In this document: positions 1-7,162 of the stretch, piece by piece | Layout: every line of letters starts with the position of its first letter | How positions within the stretch are numbered: the first letter of the stretch is position 1 | Assembly: GCA_946478995.1 (NCBI GenBank) | Contig: CAMLDK010000024.1 | Span: 1 to 11,223 of the forward strand | DNA length: 11,223 nucleotides | Reading direction: 5' to 3' | Origin: an uncultured Candidatus Saccharibacteria bacterium | Lineage (GTDB): Bacteria > Patescibacteria > Saccharimonadia > Saccharimonadales > 2-12-FULL-41-12 | The notes under the pieces: model-generated | The model's input: the letters and a program-made list of their open reading frames with translations, nothing else | Databases searched by the model: none | Told to the model about the DNA's origin: nothing | Program-made: the position numbers and the translations under genes

Positions 1-721
1 TGATATACCCGGCTACCATACCGCCAAAATAAATGAAGCGTACCAAGCCGGACAGCAAATGAACTTCAAGGAGAGCGGATATCCGAACGGGGGAGTCGGT
101 CTGCTGGAAAAAACCCTCAGCGACAAATTAAATATTAACTTTCATTATTACGCGCTGATCAACTATGGCACAGTCCGGGATATAGTAAGTGCGCTGGACG
201 GTATAAACGTTAAAATCGACAGCAAGGATCCGCGGGGTATATACGACCCTAACTTCCTGCCGCGGGAAGGCGGGGCTTTAAAGCTTAAAAACGGCGAACA
301 GGAAATAAACGCCTCTGAGGCCCTGCGCTTGACCCGGGCAAGAGGCAGTACGTTCGGATCCTACGGCCTAAGCCAATCTGATTTTGACAGGACTAAAAAC
401 CAGCAGATCGTAATAAAAGGAATTAAAGAAAAGCTAAGCTGGGGAATATTGCTGGATCCGCGCGAAAACTCCGTTATCTTCAATGCGTTTGCCGACAATA
501 TAAAAACTGACGTCAAACTTAATGAAGTAGTGCCGCTTTACAGGCTTTTCAACGATATTTCCGGTGATAAGCTCCACTCGGCCGGCTTTCGCGACGACAA
601 AATCAACCTGCTGGCAAGCTACACTACCCCGACCGGCCAATCCGCGCTTATACCTAACGGCGGGGTCAATGACTACTCAGAAATCCAAAAATATATACAG
701 AACTTGAACAAAAAGTACTAA
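1..721 (+). CDS. LytR-CpsA-Psr (LCP) family protein, 3' part
   Basis: This is the C-terminal part (about 239 residues) of an LCP-family enzyme; the 5' end lies outside the window and the first full codon is at base 2. LCP proteins are membrane-anchored, act outside the cell, and transfer undecaprenyl-pyrophosphate-linked polymers (teichoic acid, capsule or arabinogalactan type glycans) onto peptidoglycan. The visible part starts with IPGYHTAKINEAYQAG, the usual LCP segment following the first catalytic acidic/arginine region. It also has the family block ALRLTRAR followed by DFDRTKNQQ, matching the 'R.R....DFGR..RQQ' pattern that contacts the lipid pyrophosphate. The N-terminal membrane anchor is not visible. 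The gene ends with TAA seven bases before the convergent asd stop, and I see no terminator hairpin between them. Which polymer it transfers cannot be told from this window. The family call is firm. Confidence 0.88.
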   Translation, partial: DIPGYHTAKINEAYQAGQQMNFKESGYPNGGVGLLEKTLSDKLNINFHYYALINYGTVRDIVSALDGINVKIDSKDPRGIYDPNFLPREGGALKLKNGEQEINASEALRLTRARGSTFGSYGLSQSDFDRTKNQQIVIKGIKEKLSWGILLDPRENSVIFNAFADNIKTDVKLNEVVPLYRLFNDISGDKLHSAGFRDDKINLLASYTTPTGQSALIPNGGVNDYSEIQKYIQNLNKKY

Positions 722-728
722 AGTCCTA

Positions 729-1847
729 TCAAAGCTTGCCTATAGCTATTAAAAGAGCCCGGCGCAAAGGTTCGGCCGCCCCCCAAAGAAGTTGGTCGCC
801 GACTACGAATACATTGATATATTCCGGACCGTTATTAAGTTTGCGCAGGCGGCCGACAGCGATGTCCAGGGTGCCGCTGACCGCTACAGGCGTCAGCCGC
901 TTAAGAGTCTCTTCTTTATTATTCGGGACGAAGTCCACCCATTCATTGGCTGAGCTTATGATCTCTTCGATTTCCTGGATCGGCAGATCCTTCTTTAGTT
1001 TCATGGTTACGGCTTGGGCATGAGAACGCATCGAACCGACCCGGACGCAAGTGCCATCAACGATAATCCCTTCAGTTCCTAGGATAGAGTTAGTTTCAAC
1101 CTGTGCCTTCCATTCCTCACGCGACCTGCCGCCATCGGCTTCACTATCGATCCAGGGCAGAACATTGCCCGCGATCGCACCGGGGAATATTGCCTGGGGA
1201 AGCTTATTTGACCGTAAATAATCCGACGACCTTCTGTCTATTTCCACCATGCGTGCGGCCGGGTTATCCAGAAAGGCTGAATTCTCAGAAGATAAGCCCT
1301 GCATTTGCTTTAAGAGTTCTATGACAGCCTTAGCTCCTGCGCCGGAGACGGCTTGGTATGTAGACGGGTTGGCCCATTCGACCAAATTTTCCCGGAACAG
1401 ACCGTTAAGCCCCATAAGCATGGTGGAAACCGTGCAGTTTGCCCCTATCAAATCTTTTTTACCTGCTTCTATAGCTTTGCCGATGACATGGCGGTTAAGC
1501 GGATCAAGTACCAGAACCGAGTTTTTTTCATAGCGCAAGCTGCTGGCCGAATCAATCCAAAAGCCCGACCACCCTGAATCACGAAGCTTCGGATGAAATT
1601 CGGCAGTATATTCGCTGCCCTGGGTAGTTATAATGATATCCTGCCGGGCAAGCAGGCCGAGGTCATTCGCATCGCCAAGAATGGTCTTGCGGGCGTTTAC
1701 TTCAGGGCCCGGCTGGCCGGGGCGGGAAGTTGACAGAAAACTAAAATCTATATTTTTAAAATCATTCTCGGCGACCATCCGGTCGAAAAGAATAGAACCC
1801 ACCATACCGCGCTGTCCGACTATTGCCACTTTTGGCTTGGAATTCAT
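729..1847 (-). CDS. asd: Aspartate-semialdehyde dehydrogenase
   Basis: This cytoplasmic enzyme makes L-aspartate-4-semialdehyde from aspartyl phosphate with NADPH, the branch-point step to DAP/lysine, threonine and methionine. The protein is 372 aa. It has the N-terminal nucleotide-binding segment GQRGMVGSILFDRM (residues 11-24), the catalytic cysteine in GANCTVSTM (Cys138), YQAVSG (about 164-169), and the substrate-binding block RVGSMRSHAQA (Arg269, His276). The C-terminal VGDQLLWGAAEPLRR is also typical. Length and sequence follow the E. coli-type Asd along the whole chain. An upstream in-frame ATG at 1883 would add 12 residues, but those are not family-like and would cross the promoter region. 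The ATG at 1847 gives the usual N-terminus. No Shine-Dalgarno motif lies at normal distance; a -10 element ends six bases before the ATG, suggesting leaderless translation. It is divergent from lysC, the preceding enzyme of the pathway. Confidence 0.96.
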   Translation of the reverse strand: MNSKPKVAIVGQRGMVGSILFDRMVAENDFKNIDFSFLSTSRPGQPGPEVNARKTILGDANDLGLLARQDIIITTQGSEYTAEFHPKLRDSGWSGFWIDSASSLRYEKNSVLVLDPLNRHVIGKAIEAGKKDLIGANCTVSTMLMGLNGLFRENLVEWANPSTYQAVSGAGAKAVIELLKQMQGLSSENSAFLDNPAARMVEIDRRSSDYLRSNKLPQAIFPGAIAGNVLPWIDSEADGGRSREEWKAQVETNSILGTEGIIVDGTCVRVGSMRSHAQAVTMKLKKDLPIQEIEEIISSANEWVDFVPNNKEETLKRLTPVAVSGTLDIAVGRLRKLNNGPEYINVFVVGDQLLWGAAEPLRRALLIAIGKL

Positions 1848-1853
1848 CGTTAA

Positions 1854-1882
1854 ATAATAACAATATCTACCTCGCCTGTACA
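1854..1882 (-). promoter_or_regulatory. asd promoter (extended -10, leaderless)
   Basis: Read on the minus strand, TGTTATTAT (1862-1854) is an extended -10: TG, one base, then TATTAT, 5/6 to consensus. Seventeen bases upstream lies TGTACA (1882-1877), a 4/6 match to the -35 consensus and itself a palindrome. Six bases separate the hexamer from the asd ATG, so transcription would start at or next to the A of the start codon. This is inferred from sequence only. Confidence 0.6.
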
Positions 1883-1884
1883 TC

Positions 1885-1893
1885 TGTTACAAT
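1885..1893 (+). promoter_or_regulatory. lysC-dapB-dapA promoter (extended -10, leaderless)
   Basis: TGTTACAAT is an extended -10 element (TG at 1885-1886, hexamer TACAAT at 1888-1893). No good -35 is visible, which is usual for extended -10 promoters. Seven bases follow before the lysC ATG at 1901, so the transcript should begin at or one base before the start codon. No Shine-Dalgarno motif is present upstream of lysC. The element is back to back with the asd promoter inside a 53-bp gap, so one regulator could control both. Confidence 0.6.
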
Positions 1894-1900
1894 AAATAAA

Positions 1901-3379
1901 ATGCCAAGCAAAATTAAAATCGCCAAATTCGGCGGCACTTCATTAGCCAACGCGGATGCAATAAGACAGTCGGCGGAAGTAGCTAAGAACAACAACGTAT
2001 CGGTCGTAGTCGTTTCTGCCACTGCCGGAACTACGAACGAGCTGCAAAGGCTCGCGGAAATCCTGACCAAAGAACCGTCCATGGAAGCCGTGCGGACAGT
2101 CGCGGCGCTAAAAGTAAAGCACGACAAAATAGCCGATGAGCTGGAGCTGTCAGATTCATCAAAACAAAACCTGGGCGAACTTTTCACTCACCTTAACAGT
2201 ATTGCCTTAAGCATTGTCGCCGGCGATTATGCTTCGGTGCTGAAAGAATTATATCCGCGGATACACCATGTATACCGGCAAAGAATAAAGGATATTCCAA
2301 AAAAACTAGACCTCAAACTCCAGACCAATAAATCGCTGAAGTACTATCCGAAACGAATCAACGACCATATCTTATCTTACGGGGAATTCATTTCGTCGAT
2401 ATTTATCAGCGAAGCGCTGAACCAAGCCGGGCTGGAAACCGAGATAGTCGATGCGCGCAAAATCATAAAGACCGATGATAACCATCGTTACGCGACCCCC
2501 CTTATAAATGAGATCGGTTTTTACGGCAGAGAGATCCTTAGGCCTAAGCTGAAAGCCGGTAAAGTTATAGTTACCCAAGGCTTCATAGGCATGGCCCCCG
2601 ATAGCAGCACCACTACCCTCGGTCGGGGCGGCAGTGATTATAGCGCCGCGCTTTTAGCGGAATCCGTGCACGCCGATGAACTTCAGATATGGAGCGACGT
2701 GGCCGGAGTCGCGACGGCGGATCCCAGGATAGTTAAAAATACTCTCAAGATCAGCCATCTCACTTTCCAGGAAGCTGCCGAGCTGGCTACGGCCGGAGCG
2801 AAGATACTTTACCCGAAGACTATAACGCCCGCCCGGCGGGCCAATATACCGGTTTATGTTGGCAACACCTTCAACCCGGACGAAGAAGGCACCCGCATCG
2901 AGAAATCGTCCAGTAAGAAACCGCTCATTACCGCAGTATCCCTTAAAACCAAACAAAGCCTGGTCACACTGACCAGTGAGCGCATGGCCCAGGAATTCGG
3001 TTATATGGCTAAGGTATTCGAAATATTTTCAGACCATAAGCTAAGCATAAATCAGATAAGCACCAGCGAGATAGCGGTAGCTTTCACGCTGGACGGGTAT
3101 ATTTCATCCCATGAGAGCATGCTAAGGGAACTCCGGGAAATGGGTGATGTGACTATTGAGAACGGCATGAGCCTGGTTTCTTTAATCGGTAATGATATCA
3201 ACAACACGCCCGGCCTGGCCGGCAAGATTTTTTCCTGCTTGGAGACAAAAAATAGTAAAATTGCTATCAGGATGATATGCCAGGGAGCCAGCAAGCACAA
3301 TTTTTGTTTCGTGGTTGAGGGCAAACATGGCGAAGAATCCATCCAAAAACTCCATAAACATTTCATAGAGGAAGGCTAA
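1901..3379 (+). CDS. lysC: Aspartate kinase, lysine-sensitive LysC type
   Basis: This enzyme phosphorylates L-aspartate with ATP, the committed step to the aspartate-family amino acids. The protein is 492 aa. The kinase domain shows KFGGTS (9-14), TTLGRGGSDYSAAL (238-251), TADPRI (272-277) and the ATAGAKILYPKTITPA block (about 296-311). Two C-terminal ACT domains follow (about 350-490), with SLVTLTSERMAQEFGYMAKVF and QISTSE (385-390) aligning with the lysine-binding region of E. coli LysC. An Asn (384) stands where I recall E. coli having an Asp in that site. A stretch of about 35-40 residues around 105-145 is extra compared with E. coli LysC (449 aa). The longer frame from 1823 would run into asd, so the ATG at 1901 is chosen. 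It is the first gene of lysC-dapB-dapA and is divergent from asd. Feedback inhibition by lysine is likely from the family but not shown. Confidence 0.96.
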   Translation: MPSKIKIAKFGGTSLANADAIRQSAEVAKNNNVSVVVVSATAGTTNELQRLAEILTKEPSMEAVRTVAALKVKHDKIADELELSDSSKQNLGELFTHLNSIALSIVAGDYASVLKELYPRIHHVYRQRIKDIPKKLDLKLQTNKSLKYYPKRINDHILSYGEFISSIFISEALNQAGLETEIVDARKIIKTDDNHRYATPLINEIGFYGREILRPKLKAGKVIVTQGFIGMAPDSSTTTLGRGGSDYSAALLAESVHADELQIWSDVAGVATADPRIVKNTLKISHLTFQEAAELATAGAKILYPKTITPARRANIPVYVGNTFNPDEEGTRIEKSSSKKPLITAVSLKTKQSLVTLTSERMAQEFGYMAKVFEIFSDHKLSINQISTSEIAVAFTLDGYISSHESMLRELREMGDVTIENGMSLVSLIGNDINNTPGLAGKIFSCLETKNSKIAIRMICQGASKHNFCFVVEGKHGEESIQKLHKHFIEEG

Positions 3380-3382
3380 GAT

Positions 3383-4048
3383 TTGAAAATAGCATTACTG
3401 GGAACCGGTAGGACGGGCTCGAAGGTTATAGAGATTGCCGGCAGCGCGCAAGTTGTCGGCTTTGATGAAAATAACCCGCCTACTCTGGAAAAGTTAAAGG
3501 AATGCGATGTTGCCATATCGTTTTTACCGGGTCCGGCTTTTATCCAGTATATAGATTTACTCATAGAAAGCGGTTTGCCGGTTGCTGTTGGTAGTACCGG
3601 CTTTGATTGGCCGGACGGAATAGACAATAAGCTAAGAGACAATGAATTAACCTGGATTCAAGCGTCAAACTTCGCTTTAGGCATGAACCTGATGCGGGCA
3701 ATTATACGTTCCCTGTCCAAGGCGCCCAAGCTATTCAACCAGTATAAATTCGACATGGAGGAAATCCATCACATTCATAAAAAGGACTCGCCAAGCGGTA
3801 CCGCTTTAACTTGGAAAGAGTGGCTGGGACTGGATGTGCAGATATCCGACAAAAGGGAAGGCGATAACCCCGGATTTCATAAACTGACATTGAAAACACC
3901 GTACGAAGACATCTCTATCGAACATCAGTCAAAAGACCGTAAGATATTCGCCCAGGGTGCGCTGTGGACAGCCAAACGGCTTTTAGCGGGCGGAATCCCG
4001 CCGGGGCTGCATCGCTTAGAAGAGATCATGGACAAGGAGCTGGATTAA
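3383..4048 (+). CDS. dapB: 4-hydroxy-tetrahydrodipicolinate reductase, compact form
   Basis: DapB reduces the DapA product (hydroxy-tetrahydrodipicolinate) to tetrahydrodipicolinate with NAD(P)H in the cytoplasm. The protein is 221 aa, shorter than the 240-270 aa usual for the family. It keeps the N-terminal Rossmann motif GTGRTGSK (7-14), VGSTGF (69-74), SNFALGMN (95-102), and the catalytic/substrate motif EIHHIHKKDSPSGTA (127-141, with His129 and Lys133 as the expected proton donor and substrate-binding residues). The start is TTG at 3383, three bases after the lysC stop. It is supported by a strong AGGAAGG ribosome-binding site seven bases upstream and by the N-terminus MKIALLGTGRTG. The shortening appears to be in the region between the Rossmann fold and the catalytic core rather than loss of a motif. 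The stop overlaps the dapA start by one base. Confidence 0.95.
   Translation: MKIALLGTGRTGSKVIEIAGSAQVVGFDENNPPTLEKLKECDVAISFLPGPAFIQYIDLLIESGLPVAVGSTGFDWPDGIDNKLRDNELTWIQASNFALGMNLMRAIIRSLSKAPKLFNQYKFDMEEIHHIHKKDSPSGTALTWKEWLGLDVQISDKREGDNPGFHKLTLKTPYEDISIEHQSKDRKIFAQGALWTAKRLLAGGIPPGLHRLEEIMDKELD
4034..4039 (+). promoter_or_regulatory. dapA ribosome-binding site
   Basis: AAGGAG, eight bases before the dapA ATG and inside the end of dapB, fixes the dapA start at 4048 and shows that the host uses canonical anti-Shine-Dalgarno pairing. This contrasts with lysC, asd and otsAB, which have no such motif. Confidence 0.7.
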
Positions 4049-4941
4049 TGAATAAAGACATAAATACATATCAGGTTTGGACCGCCATTATCACGCCCAT
4101 GGATAACGACGGCAGCATAGATTATGAAAGCTTGGAAAAACTTCTAAAAGAGCAGGCGGCGGCAGGCAATGCCATCACTATCCTGGGCAGTACAGGGGAA
4201 GCGCTTAACATAGATCTGAGCGAGAGAAAACAGGTATTGGATTTTGCCCTCACCTTGAACCTTGAGGTCCCGCTTATGGCCGGAGTCGGCGGTATAAACC
4301 TGAACGAACAGTTGTCGTGGGTTGAATATTTGAATAACCTGGATATAGATGCTTATTTACTGGTCGTACCCCTGTACGCGAAACCCGGGATCCATGGGCA
4401 GCACGGCTGGTTTAAGGCTCTTTTGGATTTAGCTAAAAAGCCTTGCATGCTATATAACGTGCCGGGCAGGACGGCTAAGAATCTGGAAATAGAGACGGTT
4501 GAGATGCTGACCGGCCATTCGAACTTCTGGTCCATAAAAGAGGCCAGCGGATCCGAAGAAGAATTTTCAAAATACCATACCGCCGCACCGAACGCAAAAA
4601 TGATGAGCGGAGATGATTTGATGCTGCCGGCATTTGCCAAACTCGGGGCGGAAGGCATAGTCTCGGTAGCCAGCAATGTCTGGCCAAAAGCCACAAACAT
4701 ATATGCGGCCAAGTGCCTTGACGGCAGTCTCGACGCAGACTCGGCAGAACTTTGGAGGGAAGCGATAAATGCGCTTTTTGCCGCCAGCAACCCTATTCCG
4801 GCAAAGGCGATCCTCCATAAGCTGGGCAGAATAAAATCCGCGGAATTAAGACTGCCTTTGAGCTCTAAGGATATGGCCGGGCTAGATAATCTGGCAAGCT
4901 TGAGCGAACGGATCGAAGCTTGGGAAAAGTCTGTCGGCTAG
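4048..4941 (+). CDS. dapA: 4-hydroxy-tetrahydrodipicolinate synthase
   Basis: DapA condenses aspartate semialdehyde with pyruvate, the first step private to DAP/lysine synthesis. The protein is 297 aa, a (beta/alpha)8 barrel of normal length. It shows GSTGEA (47-52; Ser48/Thr49 in place of the Thr-Thr of E. coli), VVPLYAKP with the partner-subunit Tyr at 110, LYNVPGRT with catalytic Tyr136 and carboxylate-binding Arg141, and SIKEASG with the Schiff-base Lys164. SGDD (187-190) and GAEGIVSVASNVWP (200-213) complete the set. A longer frame from 3964 lies inside dapB and is not homologous. The ATG at 4048 has AAGGAG eight bases upstream and shares one base with the dapB TAA (TAATG), suggesting translational coupling. 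The TAG stop overlaps the otsAB stop on the other strand. Confidence 0.96.
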   Translation: MNKDINTYQVWTAIITPMDNDGSIDYESLEKLLKEQAAAGNAITILGSTGEALNIDLSERKQVLDFALTLNLEVPLMAGVGGINLNEQLSWVEYLNNLDIDAYLLVVPLYAKPGIHGQHGWFKALLDLAKKPCMLYNVPGRTAKNLEIETVEMLTGHSNFWSIKEASGSEEEFSKYHTAAPNAKMMSGDDLMLPAFAKLGAEGIVSVASNVWPKATNIYAAKCLDGSLDADSAELWREAINALFAASNPIPAKAILHKLGRIKSAELRLPLSSKDMAGLDNLASLSERIEAWEKSVG

Positions 4942-7130
4942 GTTAGGTCCTTAAGCAGCTTCAACACGTCTTCTACCGACGTAAGCTGATACTTCGCTTC
5001 AGTCTCCCTGAGACCGACCTTTATGCTGTAGCCGTCGCCGGGAAGGGACCTGAACATATCTTCATCGGTATAGTCGTCCCCGATGGCTAGCGTGAAATCC
5101 GGTTTATACTCGGCGATAAGGTCATCCACGACCATGCCCTTATGGGTGCTCTTGGCTTTGACCTCAATCACCTTAGAGCCTGCATGGACTTCGAATTCGC
5201 TGCCTTCTAAGATTTCGCTAAGCTTGTTTATTAGATTAGCGCTCCGAACATTTGCCAGCTCGTTTGCGACGTTGCGATAATGCCAGACCAATGAGAAATC
5301 TTTAATTTCCACAGCTGCGCCGGGAGTTCTTTCCGCGTACTTATTCATCAGGTCCAATACCTGGGTGCGGTAATCGCGCCAAAACACATCTTGCCTGGAC
5401 CATTCTCCGTCATTTTTTATCCAGCCGCCGTGTTCAGCCCCAAGAGCTACAGGCAGATCACCGAACCATTTATCTATGACTTTTTTTGGCCGTCCGCTGA
5501 CAATACAGACTTTCGTACCTCGGTTTTTGCACAGATCGGATATTATCGATTTAATTTTTTGGGTAGGTACGCTTTTTCTATGGTCGTCTGAAAAATCCTT
5601 TAGGGTTCCGTCGTAGTCAAGAAATAGCAAGCGTCTTTTAGAATCCTTGAAGTTCTTGGTGATCTTTTTAAGCGAATTCTTATCAAGCAGCTTGCGGCCG
5701 TTTTGGTCCTGGGACTCCTTGGTGTCTGTAATGCTAGTTATAAAATCTTCGGCCCATGCATACACATCGTAGAGCTTTAGGCGCTCTTGGATCTTCTTCA
5801 GCTCTGCTATCTGTCTTTTTTTAGGGCGCTTCAAGGCATCGACCGTCGCTTCGACTATAGCGTTTATATCATTAGGGTTGACGGTTATAGCTTCCGGCAA
5901 CTCATCGGACGCGCCGGTCAGTTCGCTCAGTATAAGCGCCCCCGGCTGATTTTGTTTGGAAGCTACATATTCTTTTGCCACCAAGTTCATCCCATCCCTA
6001 AGCGGGGTTAAAAGAGCTATATCTGATCTTATGAAAAGGGCGGCTACCTCAAAGAAGGGAAGGTTCTTATACTGATAGGATATAGGCGTCCAGTCTACCG
6101 TTCCGTACGCGCCGTTTATACGGCTTATGGTCGTTTCGACTTCTCCTCGAAGATCCTGGTAAATCTCGACATCCGCGCGCGTGGGCACGGCCACGACTAT
6201 CAGATTTACCTTTCTTCTATACTCCGGGTATCTCTTTAGCAATATTTCAAAAGCTTCGAGCCTGTTTAATATGCCCTTCGTGTAGTCCAGCCTGTCGACC
6301 GATAAGATTATCTTTTTATTTTTATAATGGTCGTCAAGTATTTGAAGCTGCTTTTTCACCCGCTTGCCTTTGTGCGCGTCCGCAAATTTCTTATAATCGA
6401 TGCCTATAGGAAACGCGTCGGCATTGATAAGCCTGTCTTTGTATACAAGCGAGCCGTAAGCATGCTTCAGCCCCAAACCTCTATAGATTGTGCTGAGAAA
6501 ATGCCGGACGTAATCATATATATGGAAACCGATCAGGTCTGCGCCTAAAATACCTTTTAATATTTCTTTCCCCTGGGGTAAAAGCCGGAAAAGCTCGGAA
6601 GACGGAAAAGGAATATGCAGGAAAAACCCGATGCTGCTATCCGGCACTAATGCCCTGACCATAGCCGGCAGCAGCATAAGCTGATAATCGTGTATCCAGA
6701 TGATACTGTCCTTGTCGGAAGCTTTTTCCACCTCTTTAGCGAACAGCCTGTTAACTTGCCGGTATATCGGCCAGTCCTTATCTTCGTAGGTGGCAAGTGA
6801 CTGGAAATAATGAAAAAGCGGCCAAATAGTCTCGTTGGAATATCCGGAATAATACCGATCTATTTGGTTCTGGGTCAGAAAAACCGGCAGGAGATTTTGT
6901 TTTTTGAAATCCTTGGTAATCTTCTTTTTGTCGCCGGGCGTTAAATCTTCACTAGCTATTCCGGGCCAGCCTATCCATGTAAGTTTATAAGTATCACTTA
7001 GGCTGGATACCGCCGTAGACAATCCTCCGGCACTTTTTTTATATATAATCTTGCCGTTTTTCTTGCTAATAGAAAGCGGCAGTCTGTTAGAAACGATTAA
7101 AAGTTTTTTGGAGCCTCTCTTTATAGACAC
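4938..7130 (-). CDS. otsAB: Bifunctional trehalose-6-phosphate synthase/phosphatase (OtsA-OtsB fusion)
   Basis: One 730-residue chain would carry out both steps of trehalose synthesis from UDP-glucose and glucose-6-phosphate. Residues about 10-480 are a GT20 synthase: SNRLPLS (15-21), WIHDYQLMLLP (146-156), HIPFPSSELFRLLP, RLDYTKG (281-287, the phosphate-binding Arg and Lys), DGMNLVAKEY (380-389) and LSELTGASDEL. Residues about 495-731 are a HAD-type phosphatase: FLDYDGT with the nucleophile Asp near 506, IVSGRP (544-549), GAEHGG (565-570) and GDDYTDEDMF (685-694). Residue numbers count from the TTG at 7133; the GTG at 7130 is preferred because a -10 element lies six bases upstream of it. Separate OtsA and OtsB are the norm in enteric bacteria; fusions are common in eukaryotes and known in some bacteria. 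The stop (TAG, 4940-4938) overlaps the dapA stop. The role is likely osmotic or desiccation protection. Confidence 0.94.
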   Translation of the reverse strand: MSIKRGSKKLLIVSNRLPLSISKKNGKIIYKKSAGGLSTAVSSLSDTYKLTWIGWPGIASEDLTPGDKKKITKDFKKQNLLPVFLTQNQIDRYYSGYSNETIWPLFHYFQSLATYEDKDWPIYRQVNRLFAKEVEKASDKDSIIWIHDYQLMLLPAMVRALVPDSSIGFFLHIPFPSSELFRLLPQGKEILKGILGADLIGFHIYDYVRHFLSTIYRGLGLKHAYGSLVYKDRLINADAFPIGIDYKKFADAHKGKRVKKQLQILDDHYKNKKIILSVDRLDYTKGILNRLEAFEILLKRYPEYRRKVNLIVVAVPTRADVEIYQDLRGEVETTISRINGAYGTVDWTPISYQYKNLPFFEVAALFIRSDIALLTPLRDGMNLVAKEYVASKQNQPGALILSELTGASDELPEAITVNPNDINAIVEATVDALKRPKKRQIAELKKIQERLKLYDVYAWAEDFITSITDTKESQDQNGRKLLDKNSLKKITKNFKDSKRRLLFLDYDGTLKDFSDDHRKSVPTQKIKSIISDLCKNRGTKVCIVSGRPKKVIDKWFGDLPVALGAEHGGWIKNDGEWSRQDVFWRDYRTQVLDLMNKYAERTPGAAVEIKDFSLVWHYRNVANELANVRSANLINKLSEILEGSEFEVHAGSKVIEVKAKSTHKGMVVDDLIAEYKPDFTLAIGDDYTDEDMFRSLPGDGYSIKVGLRETEAKYQLTSVEDVLKLLKDLT

Positions 7131-7136
7131 CAATAT

Positions 7137-7145
7137 ATTATCGCA
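7137..7145 (-). promoter_or_regulatory. otsAB promoter (extended -10, leaderless)
   Basis: On the minus strand TGCGATAAT (7145-7137) is an extended -10: TGC followed by GATAAT, 5/6 to consensus. Six bases follow before the GTG at 7130. It lies in the 32-bp gap after the serA stop, so otsAB could be transcribed apart from serC-serA. No convincing -35 or Shine-Dalgarno motif is seen. Confidence 0.5.
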
Positions 7146-7162
7146 TACTAGTTAAACTGTAA

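Noticed and set aside
722..728. Terminator between the LCP gene and asd.
   Set aside because: Only seven bases separate the stops and no hairpin with a T-run can be found in the flanks.
1848..1883. A 12-residue N-terminal extension of Asd from an ATG at 1883.
   Set aside because: The residues are not family-like and the frame would run through the asd -10 element.
1823..1900. An N-terminal extension of LysC from an ATG at 1823.
   Set aside because: It would overlap the asd start and promoters and the residues do not resemble the family; KFGGTS is at the usual distance from the ATG at 1901.
4915..4962. GAAGCT and AGCTTC around the dapA/otsAB junction as a possible bidirectional terminator.
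   Set aside because: Only six pairs with over 30 bases between and no T-run on either side.
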